A DNA stretch of 64,000 nucleotides from Mesotoga prima MesG1.Ag.4.2 (GCF_000147715.2 NC_017934.1:1550001-1614000), one strand, 5' to 3'. Shown: positions 8,651-17,894, counted from the first letter of the stretch. A program made the numbers and translations. The notes: a model not told the origin generated them from the sequence alone.

Positions 8651-9904
8651 TCAGGGATAGATACCTCTAAGCTTCGTCGCAAGAGCGACTTTCTCTATTG
8701 CATCAACGTATGCGGCAGTTCTCATATCGATACTGTATTTGTTCATTGTCGATATTACAGAGCCAAAAGCCTCTTTCATTATCTTATGCAACGCTCTCCT
8801 AACATCTTCTACATCCCAGAAGTAATGCTGAAGTCCCTGTACCCATTCGAAGTATGATACCGTTACTCCACCTGCGTTTGCAAGGAAGTCCGGAACAACA
8901 AAGATGTTGTTTGCAAGAATCATATCTTCGGCTTCAGGGGTCATAGGACCATTTGCACCCTCAACAACTATCTTCGCCCTGACGTTCCTCGCGTTTTTTT
9001 CAGTAATCGCGTTCTCGAGAGCAGCAGGGACAAGGATATCCACGTCGAGACTGAGAAGATCTTCATTGCTGATCTTCTGCCCCTTGGGATAACCTTCGAT
9101 TACTCCGTTGTTCTGATCTCTGTAGGCCATCAGATCATCGATGTCGAATCCGTCGGGATTGTATAGGCCGCCTGAAACGTCGCTCAAGCCAACCACTCTA
9201 GAACCCATCTCTTCAGCAATCAGTTTTGCCGCGTAGGAACCGACGTTCCCGAAGCCCTGAACGGCCACTTTTGCCTTCTTTGGATCCATGTCTTTGTATC
9301 TAAGCGCCTCTTCAGCAACAACCCTTACTCCGCGGCCTGTGGCCTCTGTTCTTCCCTTTGACCCTCCGATTTCCAGTGGTTTTCCCGTAACGATTCCCAG
9401 TACGGAGTGGCCGATGTTCATGGAGTACGTATCCATGTACCATGCCATTATCTGCGCATTTGTATTTACATCGGGTGCTGGGATGTCTTCTCCTTCACCG
9501 ATGATTATCTGAATCTCTGAGAAGTATCTCCTGGAGAGTCTCTCAATCTCGTTTATAGAAAGTTCCTGTGGGTTTACACAGACCCCACCCTTTCCTCCCC
9601 CATAAGGAATGCCTACAACCGCGCACTTCCATGTCATCCAAAAAGCAAGAGCCTTAACTTCATCAAGGGTAACGTTCTGATGATACCTGATTCCTCCCTT
9701 TGCCGGACCCCGGGCGACGTTATGCTGAACTCTATGCCCTGTGAAAACCCTGATTTCACCGTTATCCATTCTGACAGGAAAGTTTACCGTAAGCTCTCTC
9801 TTCGGAAAGGACAGGACCTGCCTCATACTTTGGCTAAGATCCATCACATCGGCTGCCTTATTGAATTGCTTTAACGCATTTTGAAACAAACTAGTTTCGG
9901 CCAC
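8651..9904 (-). CDS. gdhA: Glutamate dehydrogenase
   Basis: A 417-residue Glu/Leu/Phe/Val dehydrogenase that interconverts glutamate and 2-oxoglutarate plus ammonia in the cytoplasm. The N-terminal substrate domain contains GGGKGGV and PAPDVNT, and the NAD(P)-binding domain has the GFGNVG fingerprint. Length matches the hexameric enzymes of Thermotogota and Pyrococcus. The start is GTG 9904, preceded by GAGGAGG. It is a single-gene transcription unit with its own promoter and terminator. Confidence 0.96.
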   Translation of the reverse strand: MAETSLFQNALKQFNKAADVMDLSQSMRQVLSFPKRELTVNFPVRMDNGEIRVFTGHRVQHNVARGPAKGGIRYHQNVTLDEVKALAFWMTWKCAVVGIPYGGGKGGVCVNPQELSINEIERLSRRYFSEIQIIIGEGEDIPAPDVNTNAQIMAWYMDTYSMNIGHSVLGIVTGKPLEIGGSKGRTEATGRGVRVVAEEALRYKDMDPKKAKVAVQGFGNVGSYAAKLIAEEMGSRVVGLSDVSGGLYNPDGFDIDDLMAYRDQNNGVIEGYPKGQKISNEDLLSLDVDILVPAALENAITEKNARNVRAKIVVEGANGPMTPEAEDMILANNIFVVPDFLANAGGVTVSYFEWVQGLQHYFWDVEDVRRALHKIMKEAFGSVISTMNKYSIDMRTAAYVDAIEKVALATKLRGIYP

Positions 9905-9939
9905 AAGAATACCTCCTCAATTTAATGATCCTCAAATGA

Positions 9940-9968
9940 ATTCTATGACCATCTCGAATTCTTCTCAA
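9940..9968 (-). promoter_or_regulatory. Promoter of gdhA
   Basis: On the minus strand TTGAGA (9963-9968) and TAGAAT (9940-9945) are 17 bp apart, leaving a leader of about 30 nt with the GAGGAGG ribosome site. Confidence 0.6.
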
Positions 9969-10060
9969 ACCTAAATATCGGCAAAAGACAGCATCTACGA
10001 CTAATTAACGTACCCTAGGTAACCTTTTCGGTGCCACTTTCCTGTATGCTAATCGCCAAT

Positions 10061-10083
10061 AAAAAAGGCGAGGATATCCTCGC
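10061..10083 (-). terminator. Terminator of tRNA-Arg
   Basis: The perfect palindrome GCGAGGATATCCTCGC (10068-10083) is followed on the minus strand by a run of six T (10061-10066), directly after the tRNA 3' end. Confidence 0.85.
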
Positions 10084-10086
10084 TTC

Positions 10087-10161
10087 TGGTACCCCCAGAA
10101 GGAATCGAACCTTCATCTGCGGATTAGGAATCCACCGTTCTATCCGTTGAACTATAGGGGC
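10087..10161 (-). tRNA. tRNA-Arg (anticodon CCT)
   Basis: Minus-strand cloverleaf with acceptor GCCCCTA / TGGGGGT, anticodon stem GTGGA/TCCGC around TTCCTAA (anticodon CCT) and T arm GAAGGTTCGATTCCTTC. CCA is encoded (10087-10089). The first acceptor pair is G-T. Confidence 0.94.
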
Positions 10162-10172
10162 ACAACGTCAGA

Positions 10173-10201
10173 ATTATAGCATTACGCTCCATCCTTTTCA
10201 A
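10173..10201 (-). promoter_or_regulatory. Promoter of tRNA-Arg
   Basis: TTGAAA (10196-10201) and a perfect TATAAT (10173-10178) on the minus strand are separated by 17 bp and end 12 bp before the tRNA. Confidence 0.85.
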
Positions 10202-10351
10202 TCGCGTTCTGATAAAATTGATTCAAACGGGGCGCGTGAAAGCTTTTTTGGAAGTCAGCTTCAATTGACAAGCCCAGTCCAGGGATCTTGAAGTAATGAG
10301 ATTGAAAACAAAGGGCCTTCCGATGCCTAAATGTCTGAGAGGTGAATGAAG

Positions 10352-11209
10352 TTGAACAACGTTGTTGCTCTCGAATCAACCGTGATAGCCCACGGTCTTC
10401 CAAGGGGTGTCAATTTCGAGACTGCTCTAAACATGGAGAGGGCAGTCAGAAAAAATGGCGGTGAACCGAAGACTATTGGAATTCTCAACGGAGAAATAAT
10501 CGTTGGTCTTCGGGAAGAGCAGATAATGAGGCTGGGAACGGCTCCCAATGTTTTGAAGGTCGGAACGGCTGAAATTCCCTACGCCACAGCGATGAAGAGA
10601 GATGCAGCGACCACGGTAAGTGCCACGATGGCAATCGCAAAGAGAGATGGTATTTCGGTCTTCGCTACTGGAGGCATTGGTGGAGTTCATCGTGGTAAAG
10701 ACTGGGATGTCTCTCAAGACATTATCGAGCTTTCCCGAACCAGTATGATCGTTGTATCGGCTGGTGTAAAGAGCATCCTCGATGTCCCTAAGACTCTTGA
10801 GTTTCTCGAGACTTTTGGTGTCACTCTGGTCGGTTACAAAACGGACTCATTCCCACTATTCCATTGCTCCAGAAGTCCCTATAGAGTCAACCTCACGATA
10901 AATTCACCGGAAGAGGCTCTGCTGATTCTAAAAGAGAAAGAGAGACTGGGGATCGATGGTGCGGTGCTTGTAGCGAACCCTATCCCAGAAACCGATTCGA
11001 TGGATTACGACGACCTTTCCAGGTTAATAGAGACTGCTCTGTCAACTGCCGAAGCTAGGGGGGTATCCGGTAAGGCTCTGACACCGTTTCTCCTAAGCAC
11101 TATCGCTGAGTTATCAAACGGCAAGACTCTCGACGCGAACATCTCTCTTTTGATAAACAATGCGGCCCTTGCTGGACAAATAGCGGGGAGCTTGGGAGCC
11201 GAACTATAA
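10352..11209 (+). CDS. psuG: Pseudouridine-5'-phosphate glycosidase
   Basis: About 285 residues; splits pseudouridine 5'-phosphate reversibly into ribose 5-phosphate and uracil. The family signatures ALESTVIAHGLPRG at the N-terminus and FATGGIGGVHRG near residue 107 are intact. TTG 10352 is preferred because AGAGGTGA ends 6 nt before it, while ATG 10346 has no room for a ribosome site; it is in the same frame. The usual partner, pseudouridine kinase PsuK, is not next door; instead the gene overlaps by one base with an amidohydrolase. Confidence 0.93.
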   Translation: MNNVVALESTVIAHGLPRGVNFETALNMERAVRKNGGEPKTIGILNGEIIVGLREEQIMRLGTAPNVLKVGTAEIPYATAMKRDAATTVSATMAIAKRDGISVFATGGIGGVHRGKDWDVSQDIIELSRTSMIVVSAGVKSILDVPKTLEFLETFGVTLVGYKTDSFPLFHCSRSPYRVNLTINSPEEALLILKEKERLGIDGAVLVANPIPETDSMDYDDLSRLIETALSTAEARGVSGKALTPFLLSTIAELSNGKTLDANISLLINNAALAGQIAGSLGAEL

Positions 11210-12648
11210 TGGCATATTCACTTAAGGGAGGCAGAGTCTACTCGGTACCCGACGGAAGATATGTCACCCGAGATCTCTACATTAGCGAAGGCATAATTTC
11301 TGAAGTACCGGCAAAAGATGCGATAGAAATAGATGTAAGCGGTAAATTCGTCTACCCTGGTTTTGTGGACTCTCACGCTCATCTAATCGGAACTGGAAGA
11401 AAGGAGCTTGAAGTCGATCTCGAAAACTGTGACTCGGTAGAAAAGCTTGAAACGGCTCTGAATGTTGAACGCGATATCGTTCGAGCCCGGGGTTGGGATC
11501 AGGAGGTTCTTGGCTTCATGCCAGTAAGAAAGATACTTGATTCAATCATATCTAGACCAGTAATAATTACAAGAAGGTGCGGTCATATCGCCTCTGCTAA
11601 TTCGGCTTTCATAAAGCTCTTTAGTCTCGAACGACTTCATGGACTGGACGGAACGGACATTGATCTCGGGATCCTTAAAGAGAGGGCACTTGATGAAGTC
11701 GAAAGAAACGTATTGCTAACTTCTGGAGAAGTAGAGGCTGCAATCGAAGCAGGAACAAAGGCCTTCTTGAAATACGGCGTGACCTCAGTGCACAGCGATG
11801 ACTACCACGGGATAGAATACGAACTCCTGATGCAAAGACTCGCAGGCATTGTCGATCTAAGAGTTTACGAGAAATTTTGTGTATCGCGAGAAGAAGACAT
11901 CGAAATGATACTACTCGGCCGACAGTTCGAAAACGAATTCTTTCAGTTAAATGCGGCAAAACTCTATCTCGACGGTTCGCTTGGAGCGAGAACGGCGGCT
12001 ATGATTGAACCGTACTATGATTCTCCCGGGGAAAGAGGCGTGCTCTATAAGAGCGCGAAAGAGATTAGACCGATTGTGAAAAGGGCGGATGGGGAAGGGA
12101 TTCAGGTTTGCGTTCACGTAATCGGCGATCGTGCCCTCGAAGAAGCACTGAAGGCCTTCGAAGGATCGAAGAGTGAAACGCTTAGGCACAGATTGATTCA
12201 CGTTCAGATCGCCTCTGAAGAGCAAATCCGAAGGATGGTAGAAGAGAAGCTCACTGCATCTATTCAGCCAGTCTTCGTTGATTCCGACAAATTGATAGCT
12301 CCGGAAAGATTCGGCCCTTCTCGCTTGGAGAACGCATATCCATTTGGAAAGATGAGAGATATGGGTGTCCTTCTTGCATTGTCAACGGATTCTCCCGTGG
12401 AGAGTACGTCAGTGATTAGAAATCTGAACTCTGCAGACAGATACTTTTCGAGAAGGGAAAGCATAGAAATGTACACTTCGAACGGGCATCTTCTGGCCAA
12501 TAGTTGCAGAGGCTGCTCACTTGAACCGGGTTACCCGGCAGATCTCTTTGTTATCGATGCTGACTTATTGAAGACCAATGAAGACAGGTTTTCGGATATG
12601 ACATTCGTAGGAGGAAGATTGGTCTTTTCACTGAGTGAAATCGGCTGA
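11209..12648 (+). CDS. Amidohydrolase family 3 (YtcJ-like) protein
   Basis: A 479-residue metal-dependent hydrolase with a TIM barrel and the small N-/C-terminal beta sandwich. Metal-binding motifs are seen as DSHAHL near residue 57, VHVIGD near residue 304 and a late STDSPVE aspartate. YtcJ-type enzymes act on exocyclic amide or carbamate bonds, but their substrates are mostly unknown. ATG 11209 overlaps the psuG stop by one base, so both are translated from one message; a link to pyrimidine or nucleoside salvage is inferred from this only. Confidence 0.82.
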   Translation: MAYSLKGGRVYSVPDGRYVTRDLYISEGIISEVPAKDAIEIDVSGKFVYPGFVDSHAHLIGTGRKELEVDLENCDSVEKLETALNVERDIVRARGWDQEVLGFMPVRKILDSIISRPVIITRRCGHIASANSAFIKLFSLERLHGLDGTDIDLGILKERALDEVERNVLLTSGEVEAAIEAGTKAFLKYGVTSVHSDDYHGIEYELLMQRLAGIVDLRVYEKFCVSREEDIEMILLGRQFENEFFQLNAAKLYLDGSLGARTAAMIEPYYDSPGERGVLYKSAKEIRPIVKRADGEGIQVCVHVIGDRALEEALKAFEGSKSETLRHRLIHVQIASEEQIRRMVEEKLTASIQPVFVDSDKLIAPERFGPSRLENAYPFGKMRDMGVLLALSTDSPVESTSVIRNLNSADRYFSRRESIEMYTSNGHLLANSCRGCSLEPGYPADLFVIDADLLKTNEDRFSDMTFVGGRLVFSLSEIG

Positions 12649-12770
12649 CAATCAAAAACCTATATTTTACATAAATGCTGACTAAACTTTCTTTACGTTT
12701 CATGTCCTAAATGTTAAACATAGGCAAACTCTCTTGAAGAATACCAGCAAAACTGCTAGAATTAATAAAG

Positions 12771-12792
12771 AAAGAGGCGGCGTAAAGCCGCC
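12771..12792 (-). terminator. Terminator of tRNA-Met/Ile2
   Basis: GGCGGC/GCCGCC stem with a 5-nt loop (12776-12792), followed on the minus strand by CTCTTTCTTTATT, a T-rich tail. Confidence 0.65.
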
Positions 12793-12797
12793 ATATC

Positions 12798-12875
12798 TGG
12801 TGGGCTCGGGTGGAGTCGAACCACCGACCGCCCGGTTATGAGCCGGAAGCTCTAACCAAACTGAGCTACGAGCCC
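12798..12875 (-). tRNA. tRNA with anticodon CAT (elongator Met or Ile2)
   Basis: Minus-strand cloverleaf with acceptor GGGCTCG/CGAGCCC, D arm AGCTCAGTTTGGTTAGAGC, anticodon stem TCCGG/CCGGG around CTCATAA, and CCA encoded at 12798-12800. It lacks the initiator marks (1:72 mismatch, three G-C pairs flanking the loop). Elongator Met and lysidine-modified Ile2 cannot be separated by eye. Confidence 0.92.
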
Positions 12876-12888
12876 AGACACAGATTTG

Positions 12889-12917
12889 ATTATAATATTC
12901 CTCATGGCTTGTGTCAA
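12889..12917 (-). promoter_or_regulatory. Consensus promoter of tRNA-Met/Ile2
   Basis: Perfect TTGACA (12912-12917) and perfect TATAAT (12889-12894) with a 17-bp spacer on the minus strand. Its -10 box is also TATAAT-like on the plus strand, which may serve the small gene at 12938. Confidence 0.9.
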
Positions 12918-12937
12918 GAGGTACAGGAGATGGTTTA

Positions 12938-13111
12938 ATGCTAAACAGCAGTTCTGTGGGTCTTCGGATATCTACAGATCCGGTTCAGGAAATGACTGTG
13001 AAGTATCCCCGAGTCCTTGTAATAAAGGCCGCATTTTGCCTTCTGAAAGACGGAAAGTCTATTGAACATAGAGATCTGGAAAAAACGTTACAGACCTTGC
13101 TATCGGGATAA
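12938..13111 (+). CDS. Small hypothetical protein (57 residues)
   Basis: I do not recognise this protein. ATG 12938 has AGGAG at proper spacing, and the reading frame ends exactly where a strong terminator begins, which supports a real gene. It has no membrane segment; it contains a basic/aliphatic stretch (VKYPRVLVIKAAFCLL) and an acidic-basic C-terminus that looks helical. A longer in-frame start at 12911 lacks a ribosome site. Confidence 0.55.
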   Translation: MLNSSSVGLRISTDPVQEMTVKYPRVLVIKAAFCLLKDGKSIEHRDLEKTLQTLLSG

Positions 13112-13140
13112 GCACCGGCGATCGCTCGGTGCTCATTTTT
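13111..13140 (+). terminator. Terminator between small gene and mnmG
   Basis: AGCACCG and CGGTGCT pair around an inner GCGATCGC palindrome and are followed by CATTTTT. The T run overlaps the last codons of the convergent mnmG. Confidence 0.8.
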
Positions 13141-15019
13141 CCCCCTCATGTTTGAGATGAAATGAAAGATTCATTATGTCGGAAGGTGTGAGGCCGGGTA
13201 TTCTCATAGCTTGGCCAACAGATGCAGGTTTGGTCTTCTTCAGTTTTTCTTTTGCTTCCGTTGACAAATTTGATACGGCATCATAGTCCATAGTCGAGGG
13301 AATTAAATCCTCCTCGATCTCTTCGAGACGCTTAACTTCTGCCTTAAGTCGGTCGATGTAGCCGCTGTACTTGACTTCTATTTCAACTTGTCCGATAACA
13401 TCGTCATCCAATATCGGTTCTGGATCAAACATGGAGATATCCCTGTAACCAACGCCGGCCCTCTTCAACAGCGAAGAAAACTTCACGGGCAAATCGATTT
13501 TTGAACTGCCCTTACTGATGAGCAGCTCGTTCAAGCCCTCCGAAGGTCTGACATTGATCTTCTGGAGCCTTATCAACTGAGTCTTTATTTCTCTGGTCAG
13601 ACTGTCTACTCTTTCCTTAAACCAGGCAGGCACCAGCCCATATCTATAACCGTACTCGGTAAGCCTAATATGAGCGTTATCGTGCCTGAGAAGTAATCTA
13701 TACTCTGCCCTAGAAGTCAGCAATCTATAAGGTTCATCGACACCTTTTGTCACAAGGTCATCAATCATCACTCCAATATAGGCCTCGGATCGGCTGAGCA
13801 CTAGCTGCTTTTCTCCCAACAGTTTCGCCGAGGCATTTATTCCAGCGATGAGTCCCTGACCGGCCGCCTCTTCGTAACCACTCGTTCCGTTAACCTGGCC
13901 GGCAAAGTAAAGATTCTCGACTACTTTGCTCTCCAGGGTTGAGTAAAGTTGAGTGGGGTTAATGTAGTCGTATTCAATTGCATAAGCCGGTCGTACTATT
14001 TCTGCTCTGCCTAGTCCTGGAATTGTTCTTATCATTTCGAGCTGGGTCTCGTAAGGTAAGCTAGTTGAAAGACCATTCAAATAGTACTCGTTGCTGTAAG
14101 CGCTCTCCGGTTCGACGAAAAGTTGATGGCTGTCTTTGGAGGAAAACTTGATTACCTTGTCCTCGATTGATGGACAGTAACGTGGACCTCTCGAATCGAT
14201 GAGTTTTAAGTCTCCATACAACGGAGAAAAATGCAGATCTCTCTTTATAATGTCATGGGTCTCTTTGTTCGTTCTCGTAAGCCAGCAAGGGTGATCGTCT
14301 TCCAGCACGTAAGGTTCGGAGAAATGTGAGAAACAAAGCGGAGTTTCGGAGGTTCCCTGACGCTCCATCTCGGCAAAGTCGATGGACCTTCCGGCAATTC
14401 TTGCCGGTGTGCCGGTTTTGAAACGCCTTACTTCAAAACCGATCGACCGCAGTGAACCGGTCAACTCTGTAGACGGAAACTCTCCAAGTCTGCCGGCTGG
14501 AAATTCATGAGGTCCGATAAATATCTTTCCACCAAGAAAAGTGCCGGAAGCCACAATTACTGAGCGAGCCGAGTATCTGAGGCCAAAATTGGTGATGACA
14601 CCCTTTACGCTTCCTTTTTCAGTTTCTATAGCCTTTACTATTCCGCTCTGTATGAAGAGATTCTCCTGCATTTCCATGCTTCTCTTCATTGTCTGGCTGT
14701 ACCTAATCTTGTCAACCTGAGCTCTCAACGCCCTAACCGCTGCACCTTTACTGGTGTTCAGAATTCTTATATTGAGTGATGCCTGATCGGTTGACTTTGC
14801 TATCTCGCCTCCCAGAACATCTATCTCTCTTACAACTATCCCCTTTGCAGGACCACCCATTGCGGGATTGCAGGGCGTCCATCCAACCGTATCAAGGTTG
14901 ATATTTAGAATAAGAGTTTTCATGCCCATTCTGGCTCCGGCAATAGCCGCTTCAATACCTGCATGGCCGGCGCCTATAACAATTATGTCGAATTCGTAAT
15001 CTCTTTTATTTGATCGCAT
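13133..15019 (-). CDS. mnmG: tRNA uridine-5-carboxymethylaminomethyl modification enzyme MnmG (GidA)
   Basis: A 628-residue FAD enzyme that works with MnmE to modify U34 of tRNAs for split codon boxes. The N-terminus carries the dinucleotide-binding [10 protein letters not shown], and the family motif [12 protein letters not shown] follows near residue 52. The C-terminal helical domain that binds MnmE/tRNA is present. ATG 15019 has AGGAG upstream. The gene faces the carboxyltransferase gene divergently across 49 bp. Confidence 0.97.
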   Translation of the reverse strand: MRSNKRDYEFDIIVIGAGHAGIEAAIAGARMGMKTLILNINLDTVGWTPCNPAMGGPAKGIVVREIDVLGGEIAKSTDQASLNIRILNTSKGAAVRALRAQVDKIRYSQTMKRSMEMQENLFIQSGIVKAIETEKGSVKGVITNFGLRYSARSVIVASGTFLGGKIFIGPHEFPAGRLGEFPSTELTGSLRSIGFEVRRFKTGTPARIAGRSIDFAEMERQGTSETPLCFSHFSEPYVLEDDHPCWLTRTNKETHDIIKRDLHFSPLYGDLKLIDSRGPRYCPSIEDKVIKFSSKDSHQLFVEPESAYSNEYYLNGLSTSLPYETQLEMIRTIPGLGRAEIVRPAYAIEYDYINPTQLYSTLESKVVENLYFAGQVNGTSGYEEAAGQGLIAGINASAKLLGEKQLVLSRSEAYIGVMIDDLVTKGVDEPYRLLTSRAEYRLLLRHDNAHIRLTEYGYRYGLVPAWFKERVDSLTREIKTQLIRLQKINVRPSEGLNELLISKGSSKIDLPVKFSSLLKRAGVGYRDISMFDPEPILDDDVIGQVEIEVKYSGYIDRLKAEVKRLEEIEEDLIPSTMDYDAVSNLSTEAKEKLKKTKPASVGQAMRIPGLTPSDIMNLSFHLKHEGEK

Positions 15020-15039
15020 AACATCACTCCTCTATCATA

Positions 15040-15047
15040 AGTATAGT
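15040..15047. promoter_or_regulatory. Overlapping divergent -10 boxes
   Basis: In the short gap between mnmG and the carboxyltransferase gene, TATACT (minus, 15040-15045) and TATAGT (plus, 15042-15047) overlap. The -35 elements are poor on both strands, so this is tentative. Confidence 0.35.
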
Positions 15048-15068
15048 ACACAGAGAGGAGGCATGAAA

Positions 15069-16463
15069 TTGCGAAAAGTCTGTTTCGTTGATACTACGAT
15101 GAGAGACGCACACCAGTCACTTCTTGCTACGAGGGTTACTACCGGCGAATTGGCGGAGATAGCTCCTCTTGTTGATCGGGTTGGCTACCACGCAGTTGAG
15201 GTGTGGGGCGGGGCTACCTTCGACTCATGTGTCCGATACTTAAACGAGGATCCATGGGAAAGACTTGATATATTGAAGGAAAGTTTCAAGGAAACGAAGC
15301 TCCAGATGCTATTGAGGGGCCAAAACCTCCTGGGTTACAGAAACTATGCCGATGATGTTGTGGAATTGTTTGTGAGAACTATGGCAAAACACGGAATCGA
15401 TATAGTGAGAATCTTCGATGCCCTTAATGACTTCCGAAACCTGGAGAAGTCGGCAAAGGCCGTCAAGGAAAGCGGGATGCACCTTCAGATAGCCATGTCT
15501 TATACAACAAGCCCAGTTCATAACGTCGAATACTTCGTAGAGATTTCCGACAAAGCGGTAGAACTTGGCGCAGACTCCCTCTGTATAAAAGACATGGCTG
15601 GCCTCTTGAAACCCGGAACCGCATGGACTCTTGTAAGCGAGATCAAGAAAAGGCACTCCATTCCGCTGGAAGTTCATTCTCACTTCACTACTGGCATTGC
15701 CGGTATGACCTATTTGAAGAGCGCCGAAGCCGGCGCAGACATTCTCGATACGGCAACCTCTTCAATGGGCTTTGGAACTTCACAGCCCGGGGTGGAAAGT
15801 GTCTGGACGGCGTTGCACGACTTGGGACTTGCAGATAAGCCGGATTACGTACTGCTAAAAGAGATAAACGATTATTTTGTTCGCGTTCGTAAGAACCATA
15901 GTGAAACCGATGCCGGTTTCACTATAAACACATCGGTTCTTGAAAATCAAATACCTGGGGGCATGTACTCCAATCTGATCAACCAGCTTAAGGCACAAAA
16001 TATGAGTGACAGATTCGAGGAGGTACTCGAAGAAGTGCCCAGAGTGCGCGCCGATTTGGGTTATCCGCCCCTGGTTACACCAACCTCTCAAATAGTAGGT
16101 GTTCAGGCCGTTCTTAATGTCATGAACAATGAAAGATACAAGACTATAACAAAGGAAGTTGAAAGTTACATCAAAGGCTTCTACGGTTCGCCGCCCGCGG
16201 AGATCGAAAGCACGTTGAAGACTCGGGTGATGGGTGACGAGAAATCGATTTCGCATAGACCGGGCGACACTCTAGAGCCGGAAGTCGAGAAGGGCAGGAA
16301 TGAACTGGGTCTCTTGGCCAATAGCGATGAAGATCTGCTTATCTATTTGCTGCTTGGGGAAGTCGGGAAGAGGTTTTTGACTCAAAGATACAATGACTCT
16401 TTGAGAGTCGATTTCGATGTCGCTAAGAATTTCAAAGAGGGAATAACAGTATATCCAGTTTAA
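15069..16463 (+). CDS. Pyruvate/oxaloacetate carboxyltransferase subunit (PycB/OadA/transcarboxylase 5S type)
   Basis: A 464-residue biotin-dependent carboxyltransferase with a TIM barrel: VDTTMRDAHQSL at the N-terminus, RIFDALND, and the metal ligands HSH near residue 204. The active-site lysine region KDMAGLL is intact. It moves CO2 between carboxybiotin and pyruvate/oxaloacetate. At this length it lacks the fused biotin domain of OadA, so it needs a separate biotin protein; one is encoded at 45192 beside a methylmalonyl-CoA carboxyltransferase. TTG 15069 is chosen because AGGAGG is 7 nt before it; ATG 15063 is only 1 nt from that site. Confidence 0.9.
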   Translation: MRKVCFVDTTMRDAHQSLLATRVTTGELAEIAPLVDRVGYHAVEVWGGATFDSCVRYLNEDPWERLDILKESFKETKLQMLLRGQNLLGYRNYADDVVELFVRTMAKHGIDIVRIFDALNDFRNLEKSAKAVKESGMHLQIAMSYTTSPVHNVEYFVEISDKAVELGADSLCIKDMAGLLKPGTAWTLVSEIKKRHSIPLEVHSHFTTGIAGMTYLKSAEAGADILDTATSSMGFGTSQPGVESVWTALHDLGLADKPDYVLLKEINDYFVRVRKNHSETDAGFTINTSVLENQIPGGMYSNLINQLKAQNMSDRFEEVLEEVPRVRADLGYPPLVTPTSQIVGVQAVLNVMNNERYKTITKEVESYIKGFYGSPPAEIESTLKTRVMGDEKSISHRPGDTLEPEVEKGRNELGLLANSDEDLLIYLLLGEVGKRFLTQRYNDSLRVDFDVAKNFKEGITVYPV

Positions 16464-16535
16464 TTCGTAGTATTAACAATTTTTACCTGGAAAGAAGCAT
16501 CATCATCATCGATTAGGGAAGACCAGGAACGAATG

Positions 16536-16565
16536 GACGCCTTCACGGAGAATGAAGGCGTCTTC
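16536..16565 (+). terminator. Terminator after the carboxyltransferase gene
   Basis: A 10-bp stem (GACGCCTTCA / TGAAGGCGTC) with a 7-nt loop is followed by TTCT. It lies between the carboxyltransferase gene and the malE promoter. Confidence 0.7.
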
Positions 16566-16592
16566 TATCTGTAGTAGACACAGTAACACATC

Positions 16593-16621
16593 TTAAAATA
16601 AACGGAACTTTCTGATACAAT
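16593..16621 (+). promoter_or_regulatory. Promoter of malEFG
   Basis: TTAAAA (16593-16598) and TACAAT (16616-16621) are 17 bp apart, about 44 bp upstream of the malE ATG. No obvious operator palindrome is seen. Confidence 0.5.
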
Positions 16622-16664
16622 TTATTCAGGCAGTACACCATTCTATCAAAGGAGGGTTTTGAAG

Positions 16665-17855
16665 ATGAAAAAACTTGCAGCTGTTCTTCTTATGCTATTC
16701 GTGCTCTTGTCTTTTGCAGGGGCACAGCTTGTTATTTGGTCCTCAGAAAACCAGATCCCGGCACTTGAGAAACTGGCGGCTGATTTCGAAAGCGACTACG
16801 GTATTCAGGTGGAAATTCAACAAGTGAACTTCGGGGATATAAAGCCTAAGTTCCTAACCGCTGCTCCCGCAGGCGAGGGACCAGACATAATCGTTGGAGC
16901 CCACGACTGGGTTGGAGAGCTCGCTCTCAACGGCCTTATTGAACCGATCCCATTCCTTCCTGACTCGGATCAATATTACGAAGTTGCTCTCGATGCCTTC
17001 AGCTACGGGGGTAAGCTATACGGTGTTCCCTACACCATTGAAGCGATCGCGATAATTTACAACAAGGACCTGGTATTTGAAGAACCGAAGACAATATCTG
17101 AGCTAGAGGAGTTGGCGCTCGAGGCATCAGACGATGAAGTCGTAGGTCTGATTTATACCGCTGGCGACTTCTATCACTCTGCTCCTTTCATACTGGGCAG
17201 AGGAGGCTACATTTTCAAGGAAACGGCAGATGGCCTCGACGTAACCGATATAGGACTGAATAACGAAGGCGCAATTGCCGGTGGAAAGTTGATAAAATCA
17301 TGGTTTGACAAGGGTCTCATTCCCGCAGGACCGAACTACAATCTGATGGACTCGCTTTTCAAAGATGGGCTCGCCGCTTTTATAGTGAACGGTATTTGGG
17401 CCACTCCAGGCTACCGTGACGCAGGAATTGATTACGCGATTCTTCCGTTTAGCGAAATCACATTTGACGATGGAACCACTCCGAGGCCGTTCGTTGGAGT
17501 TCAGGGATTCATGATTAACGCCAAGTCCAAGAACAAGCTTGAAGCGACCGAGTTTGTGGTAAACTACATAGGTAGCTTCGAAGGCCAGTATGGTATGTTC
17601 TTGGGAGAGAGAAGAGGAACGGCTAGAGCGGACGTCTTTTCCTTCATTGAAGCAAATGCTGGGCCAGAGCTCTATGATGTTCTCCAGTTTTCGAAGAGTG
17701 CTTCCGTTGGTACCCCAATGCCTAATGTTCCCGAAATGGCGAGCGTTTGGGGAGCGATGGCCGATGCACTTGGTTTAATCATTAACGGTCAAGACACCGT
17801 TGAAAACGCTTTCAATTCGGCGGTTGAAAAGATAAAGACCAGCATCGGAAATTAG
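16665..17855 (+). CDS. malE: Maltose/maltodextrin ABC transporter substrate-binding protein
   Basis: A 396-residue solute-binding protein of the MalE cluster. A Sec signal peptide (residues 1 to about 18, ending in FAGA) has no lipobox cysteine at the cleavage site, so the protein is probably free in the periplasm. Family features include VIWSSENQIPALEKL, GPDIIVGAHDWVGEL and YGVPYTIEAIAIIYNKDL. It delivers maltose/maltodextrin to MalFG encoded directly downstream. ATG 16665 has GGAGGG 8 nt upstream. Confidence 0.93.
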   Translation: MKKLAAVLLMLFVLLSFAGAQLVIWSSENQIPALEKLAADFESDYGIQVEIQQVNFGDIKPKFLTAAPAGEGPDIIVGAHDWVGELALNGLIEPIPFLPDSDQYYEVALDAFSYGGKLYGVPYTIEAIAIIYNKDLVFEEPKTISELEELALEASDDEVVGLIYTAGDFYHSAPFILGRGGYIFKETADGLDVTDIGLNNEGAIAGGKLIKSWFDKGLIPAGPNYNLMDSLFKDGLAAFIVNGIWATPGYRDAGIDYAILPFSEITFDDGTTPRPFVGVQGFMINAKSKNKLEATEFVVNYIGSFEGQYGMFLGERRGTARADVFSFIEANAGPELYDVLQFSKSASVGTPMPNVPEMASVWGAMADALGLIINGQDTVENAFNSAVEKIKTSIGN

Positions 17856-17894
17856 TTGCCATATTTTATTCACATCTCTAAACTTAGTTAGGCT

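Noticed and set aside
10021-10050. Sigma-54 -24/-12 promoter upstream of gdhA (minus-strand TGGCAC)
   Set aside because: The -12 part does not match TTGC at the required five-base spacing; the sigma-70 boxes at 9940-9968 explain the gene better.
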